Source: CAZMSD01 sp964568855 (lineage in GTDB: Bacteria > CAIWAD01). From it: DNA of 16,473 nucleotides. The notes under the pieces were generated by a model. The model had not been told where the DNA came from. It saw only the letters and a program-made list of their open reading frames with translations, and made no database searches. Shown here in pieces: positions 13,326 through 16,473 of this stretch; the first letter of the stretch is position 1, and every line of letters begins with the position of its first letter. The stretch is taken from contig CAZMSD010000054.1 in assembly GCA_964568855.1 (NCBI GenBank), forward strand, positions 1 to 16,473, read 5' to 3'. Both the position numbers and the translations under genes were made by a program.

Positions 13326-13610
13326 CTAGTGCCTGACCCTTTTGTCGCCCTTCCTGTCCTTGTGCCCGTGGTAGGTGCGGGTGGGGGCGAACTCACCCAG
13401 CTTGTGACCCACCATGTTGTCCGTTACGTAGACCGGGATGAACCTCCGGCCGTTGTGCACGGCGAAAGTCAGGCCGATGAAATCGGGCGTGATCATGGAT
13501 CGACGGCTCCAGGTCTGGATGACCCGTTTGTCCTGGGCGCCCTTGAGGCTGTTGACCTTCTTCAGCAGGTGCTCGTCCACGAAGGGACCCTTCTTGATGG
13601 ATCTCGGCAT
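13326..13610 (-). CDS. rpsS: 30S ribosomal protein S19
   Basis: S19 binds 16S rRNA in the 30S head and pairs with S13 near the A-site tRNA. The 94-aa product (E. coli 92) starts MPRSIKKGPFVDEHLLKKV and has the signature IPVYVTDNMVGHKLGEFAPT followed by RTYHGHK. ATG 13610 gives the conserved N-terminus. It sits 12 nt after rplB and 2 nt before rplV, the standard order. Confidence 0.98.
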   Translation of the reverse strand: MPRSIKKGPFVDEHLLKKVNSLKGAQDKRVIQTWSRRSMITPDFIGLTFAVHNGRRFIPVYVTDNMVGHKLGEFAPTRTYHGHKDRKGDKRVRH

Positions 13611-13622
13611 GCTTGGGCTCCG

Positions 13623-14453
13623 CTATTTCCTGGTCCGGCGGCGGACGATGTACTCGTCCGAGGCCTTGTTTTTCCGGCGCGTCTTGAGACCCTTGGCCTG
13701 CTGGCCCCAGGGCGAACAGGGGTGACGGCCGCCGCTGCTGCGGCCCTCGCCGCCGCCCATGGGATGGTCCACCGGGTTCATGGCCACGCCACGTACGCGG
13801 GGGCGGATTCCCAGCCAGCGGCTGCGGCCGGCCTTGCCGGAGTTGATGTTCATATAGTCGGCGTTGCCGGTGCGCCCGATTGTGGCGCGGCAGCGCTCGT
13901 GCACCTTGCGCAGCTCGCCTGAAGGCAGCCTGAGCAGCACGTAGTCGCCGTCCTTGGCCATTACGCTGGCGCCCGTCCCGGCCCCGCGACACATCTGGGC
14001 CCCCTTGCCGATCTTCAATTCCACGCAGTGGACGGTCTCACCGGTGGGGATCTCCTTCAGCGGAAGGCAGTTGCCCACCTTGATTTCGGCCCTGGGGCCG
14101 CTTTCCACCCACTGGTCCACGCCCAGGCCCTCGGGAGCGATGATATAGCGCTTCTCGCCATCCTTGTAGAAAAGCAGGGCTATGCGGGCGTTGCGGTTCG
14201 GATCGTACTCGATGCCGGCCACCCGGGCTGGAATGCCGTCCTTGGTACGCTTGAAGTCGATCAAACGGTACTTGCGCTTGTGGCCGCCGCCGCGGTGACG
14301 GGAGGTGATCCGGCCTGTGCTGTTGCGGCCGCCCTTGCGCTTCTTGGGCCTCGTCAGGGCCTTCTCCGGCTTCTCCTTCGTCACCTCGTCGAAGAGGAAG
14401 CCGCTGCGAAAGCGCTGGGCCGGCGTGTTGGGCTTGTACTGCTTCAGTGCCAT
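13623..14453 (-). CDS. rplB: 50S ribosomal protein L2
   Basis: L2 is a highly conserved 50S core protein needed for subunit joining and peptidyl-transferase activity. The 276-aa product (E. coli 273) has the N-terminal KGGRNSTGRITSRHRGGGHK (40-59), the SH3-like middle with AKDGDYVLLRLPSGELRKV, and the signature RPRVRGVAMNPVDHPMGGGE with His230 equivalent to the functionally critical His229 of E. coli. The tail GLKTRRKNKASDEYIVRRR is canonical. ATG 14453 has a GGAGAGAAGG site directly upstream and follows rplW by 18 nt. Confidence 0.98.
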   Translation of the reverse strand: MALKQYKPNTPAQRFRSGFLFDEVTKEKPEKALTRPKKRKGGRNSTGRITSRHRGGGHKRKYRLIDFKRTKDGIPARVAGIEYDPNRNARIALLFYKDGEKRYIIAPEGLGVDQWVESGPRAEIKVGNCLPLKEIPTGETVHCVELKIGKGAQMCRGAGTGASVMAKDGDYVLLRLPSGELRKVHERCRATIGRTGNADYMNINSGKAGRSRWLGIRPRVRGVAMNPVDHPMGGGEGRSSGGRHPCSPWGQQAKGLKTRRKNKASDEYIVRRRTRK

Positions 14454-14471
14454 GCCTTCTCTCCAGGGGCT

Positions 14472-14762
14472 CTAGAGTCCTTCGACCACTTCGATCTTGT
14501 CGCCCTTGCCCAGGGTCACGATGGCCTTCTTCCAGGAAGACCTGCGCCCGGCGAAGCGGCCCTGTCTCTTCAGCTTGCCCCGCATGTTGACCGTCCGCAC
14601 GGATTGCACGCTGACCTTGTAGCGTTTCTCCACGGCGTCCTTGATCTGGATCTTGTTGGCCCAGCCGGCCACAACGAAGCCGTACTGGTTCCGTTCATCC
14701 TTGAGGATGACCATCTTTTCCGTGAGGATCGGGTGGATCAGCACCTGGGTCTCAGCCTTCAC
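14472..14762 (-). CDS. rplW: 50S ribosomal protein L23
   Basis: L23 sits at the exit of the nascent-chain tunnel and is the main docking site of trigger factor and SRP. The 96-aa product (E. coli 100) has HPILTEKMVILKDERNQYGF, the NKIQIKDAVEKRYKVSVQSV core, and KRQGRFAGRRSSWKKAIVTL with GKGDKIEVVEG, all standard. The start is GTG (14762), lying inside the last codons of rplD, an 11-nt overlap that implies coupled translation. Confidence 0.97.
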   Translation of the reverse strand: MKAETQVLIHPILTEKMVILKDERNQYGFVVAGWANKIQIKDAVEKRYKVSVQSVRTVNMRGKLKRQGRFAGRRSSWKKAIVTLGKGDKIEVVEGL

Positions 14763-15387
14763 CGTAGGCCTCCACGAGCTTCTGAACCGCGGCTTTCTGC
14801 AGAACCAGCACCTCGCTGCGTACGATGTCCCGCACGCTGGGCTGGTCGGCGGGTTTGAGATCGAGCTTGTGAATGTTGCGCGCGGACAGGCGCAGGTTGC
14901 GGTCCGGTCCGCCGGTCAGCAGCAGTACCTGCGCATCCGCAAGGTCGAGGGCCTTGAGCAGGTCCACCATGCTGCGCGTCCGGGGCGCCTTCCAGGTGAA
15001 ATCCTCCACCACCAGCACGCGCTGCTCGCGGGCGCGCAGTGTCAGCGCGCTCTTGCGGGCCAGCAGCTTGAGCTTGCGATTGACCTTCTTGTAGTAGTCG
15101 CGAGGCTCGGGGCCGAAGACCTTTCCTCCGCCCTTGTACTGCGGCGCGCGGATGGTGCCCCGGCGTGCCGCTCCCAGACCCTTCTGACGAAAAGGCTTGC
15201 GGCCGCCGCCCCGCACCATGGCGCGGGTCAGCGAATCGTGGGTTCCCTGTCTCCGGGCGGCTTCCTCGGCCACCACGGCCAGGTAGATGGCGTGCTCGCT
15301 GGGTTGCTCGAGATTGAACAAGGCATCGGGAAGCTGCACGGATTCCGCGCTCTCGCTGCCGTCGATCTTGTGGACTTTCAGTTCCAT
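14752..15387 (-). CDS. rplD: 50S ribosomal protein L4
   Basis: L4 reaches into the exit tunnel and, in gamma-proteobacteria, represses the S10 operon. The 211-aa product (E. coli 201) has the tunnel loop GGRKPFRQKGLGAARRGTIR and APQYKGGGKVFGP (about 61-93), DYYKKVNRKLKLLARKSALT, and a C-terminal Rossmann-like domain. ATG 15387 has GAGGT 4 nt upstream and follows rplC by 8 nt. It overlaps rplW. No E. coli-like S10 leader is seen upstream of rpsJ, so L4 autogenous control is not supported here. Confidence 0.97.
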   Translation of the reverse strand: MELKVHKIDGSESAESVQLPDALFNLEQPSEHAIYLAVVAEEAARRQGTHDSLTRAMVRGGGRKPFRQKGLGAARRGTIRAPQYKGGGKVFGPEPRDYYKKVNRKLKLLARKSALTLRAREQRVLVVEDFTWKAPRTRSMVDLLKALDLADAQVLLLTGGPDRNLRLSARNIHKLDLKPADQPSVRDIVRSEVLVLQKAAVQKLVEAYGEG

Positions 15388-15395
15388 GACGACCT

Positions 15396-16013
15396 CTACT
15401 TCCGGATTTCCAGAAGACCGTTGCGGGCACCCGGAACCGCGCCCTTGACCAGCAACAGGTTGCGTTCAGGGTCCACTTGTATCACGCGCAGGTTCACCAC
15501 CGTGACGCGCGCGTCGCCGTGATGTCCCGCCATTTTCCAGTTCTTGAAGGTGCGCGAGGGATCCGATGCGGCTCCCACCGAGCCGCCTCCGCGGAAAGAT
15601 TCGTGCACGCCGTGGCTGGCCTTGAAACCATGGTAGCCGTGACGCTTCATCACGCCGGTGAATCCGCGCCCCTTCGACTTGCCGGATATGTCCACCCGGT
15701 CCCCGTTGGCGAAGACTCCGCAGGTCACCTCGGCTCCCAGACCGTGCTGATCCAGATCGGTGCCCCGGAATTCTCGCAGGTAGCGCAGCGGCTTGGTCCC
15801 GGACTTGTTCAGGTGTCCCATCCGGGGCCGGTTGATGCGTCCCGGCTTGATCTCCTGGAAGCCCAGCTGGACGGCCGCGTAACCGTCCTTCTCAGGGGTC
15901 TTGATCTGGGTGATGTAGCAGGGACCGGCCTCGATCACGGTGACGGGGATGTTGTTTCCCTGCTCGTCGAAAACCGAGGTCATTCCCAGTTTGCGTCCCA
16001 GAATGGCGCTCAT
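15396..16013 (-). CDS. rplC: 50S ribosomal protein L3
   Basis: Early-assembly 50S protein whose loop reaches towards the peptidyl-transferase centre. The 205-aa product (E. coli 209) begins MSAILGRKLGMTSVFDEQGN and has the signature SKGRGFTGVMKRHGYHG (113-129) and GSVGAASDPSRTFKNWKMAG (145-163). The loop has Ala148 where E. coli carries the methylated glutamine, so that modification is not expected. ATG 16013 has AGGAG 6 nt upstream and follows rpsJ by 17 nt. Confidence 0.97.
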   Translation of the reverse strand: MSAILGRKLGMTSVFDEQGNNIPVTVIEAGPCYITQIKTPEKDGYAAVQLGFQEIKPGRINRPRMGHLNKSGTKPLRYLREFRGTDLDQHGLGAEVTCGVFANGDRVDISGKSKGRGFTGVMKRHGYHGFKASHGVHESFRGGGSVGAASDPSRTFKNWKMAGHHGDARVTVVNLRVIQVDPERNLLLVKGAVPGARNGLLEIRK

Positions 16014-16030
16014 TGCAGGCTCCTATCGCC

Positions 16031-16339
16031 TTAGGACTTGATCTCGATGTCCACGCCGGCGGGCAGTTCGAGTTTCATCAGCGCGTCGATGGTCTTGTTC
16101 GTCGCGTTGAGGATGTCGATCAGCCGCTTGTGCACTCGGGTCTCGAACTGCTCGCGGGATTTCTTGTCCACGTGGGGAGAGCGATTCACGGTGACCACCG
16201 AACGCTTGGTGGGCAGCGGAATCGGACCGGCCACGATGGCCCCGGAATCCCGGGCGGTCTTGATGATCTTCTCCGAGGACATGTCGATCAGGTTGTGATC
16301 GTAGGCCTTGAGCCGTATGCGGATGTTCGGGTTCGCCAC
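16031..16339 (-). CDS. rpsJ: 30S ribosomal protein S10
   Basis: S10 is a 30S head protein that also acts as NusE in antitermination complexes. The 102-aa product (E. coli 103) has the S10 signature TARDSGAIVAGPIPLPTKR (28-46), the extended loop VNRSPHVDKKSREQFETRVH, and the end LPAGVDIEIKS. The start is GTG (16339) with AGGAG 10 nt upstream. It follows tuf by 75 nt, so it continues the str-operon transcript or reads from a promoter further upstream. Confidence 0.97.
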   Translation of the reverse strand: MANPNIRIRLKAYDHNLIDMSSEKIIKTARDSGAIVAGPIPLPTKRSVVTVNRSPHVDKKSREQFETRVHKRLIDILNATNKTIDALMKLELPAGVDIEIKS

Positions 16340-16414
16340 CTTCGGGCTCTCCTGCTCTTAGCTCTTATCGTGGACTCGGCTCGCCACGCCGCGGCGTGGT
16401 CTGCGACTCCAACT
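16340..16414. other. tuf-rpsJ spacer
   Basis: Seventy-five GC-rich bases holding a perfect 16-bp palindrome (16384-16399), a tandem AAGAGC repeat in the transcript and the rpsJ ribosome site. No -35/-10 pair and no U tract are visible, so neither a separate S10 promoter nor a classic terminator is supported. Confidence 0.5.
16384..16399. repeat. perfect 16-bp palindrome between tuf and rpsJ
   Basis: CCACGCCGCGGCGTGG reads the same on both strands. In the transcript it can fold as a 6-bp GC-rich stem with a CGCG loop, 15 nt after the tuf stop. It could be an mRNA-stabilising or attenuating hairpin between the highly expressed tuf and rpsJ, or an operator for a dimeric protein. No U run follows. 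Confidence 0.45.
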
Positions 16415-16473
16415 TTATTCGTGGATCTTAGTCACCACGCCGGCGCCGATGGTCCGGCCGCCCTCGCGGATCG
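16415..16473 (-). CDS. tuf: elongation factor Tu, C-terminal end (partial)
   Basis: The last 18 complete codons read IREGGRTIGAGVVTKIHE followed by TAA, the near-invariant C-terminus of EF-Tu domain 3, which delivers aminoacyl-tRNA to the ribosome. The rest lies beyond the right edge. Its place directly upstream of rpsJ is the usual str-to-S10 junction, where tuf follows rpsL, rpsG and fusA. Confidence 0.95.
   Translation of the reverse strand, partial: IREGGRTIGAGVVTKIHE

Noticed and set aside
16340..16414. Search for an S10-operon promoter or an L4-type leader
   Set aside because: No AT-rich -10/-35 pair, and 75 nt is too short for the E. coli-like S10 leader.

Overview
The window is almost entirely one bacterial ribosomal-protein supercluster, read on the minus strand from the right edge to about position 1809. 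It holds the last 18 codons of tuf (EF-Tu), then the fused S10, spc and alpha operons: rpsJ-rplC-rplD-rplW-rplB-rpsS-rplV-rpsC-rplP-rpmC-rpsQ, rplN-rplX-rplE-rpsN-rpsH-rplF-rplR-rpsE-rpmD-rplO-secY-adk-map-infA-rpmJ, and rpsM-rpsK-rpoA-rplQ. That is 30 complete genes, with gaps of 1 to 79 nt and two 11-nt overlaps. The only striking departure from the textbook order is that rpsD (S4), normally between rpsK and rpoA, is absent; only 79 nt separate those two genes.

Left of rplQ lies a spacer of about 450 bp (1357-1808). It has a GC-rich part with two hairpins and an AT-rich part with a near-consensus sigma70-type promoter pointing left. The promoter faces a gene (49-1356, minus) for a probably exported papain-like cysteine peptidase of the C39-like type. 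The reading frame of this gene has no usable start in front of an obvious signal-peptide-like segment. One extra base in a short A run would join that segment to an upstream GTG, so the 5' end is either frameshifted or mis-sequenced. Another possible gene starts at position 42 and runs off the left edge.

The organism is a bacterium with a GC-rich genome (by eye). Zinc-binding S14 and L36, an adenylate kinase with a four-cysteine lid, and the secY-adk-map-infA-rpmJ order occur in many phyla. Together with an exported C39-like peptidase they fit an uncultured lineage around the FCB group or neighbouring phyla, but this is a guess. The genes jointly make the core of both ribosomal subunits, RNA polymerase alpha, the SecY translocon channel, IF-1, N-terminal methionine removal and AMP/ADP balance, a growth-rate-linked set. 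Seven starts are GTG or TTG, and all four TTG starts belong to 30S proteins. I see no tRNA, rRNA, CRISPR array, insertion sequence or phage gene, and no convincing novel multi-gene system.
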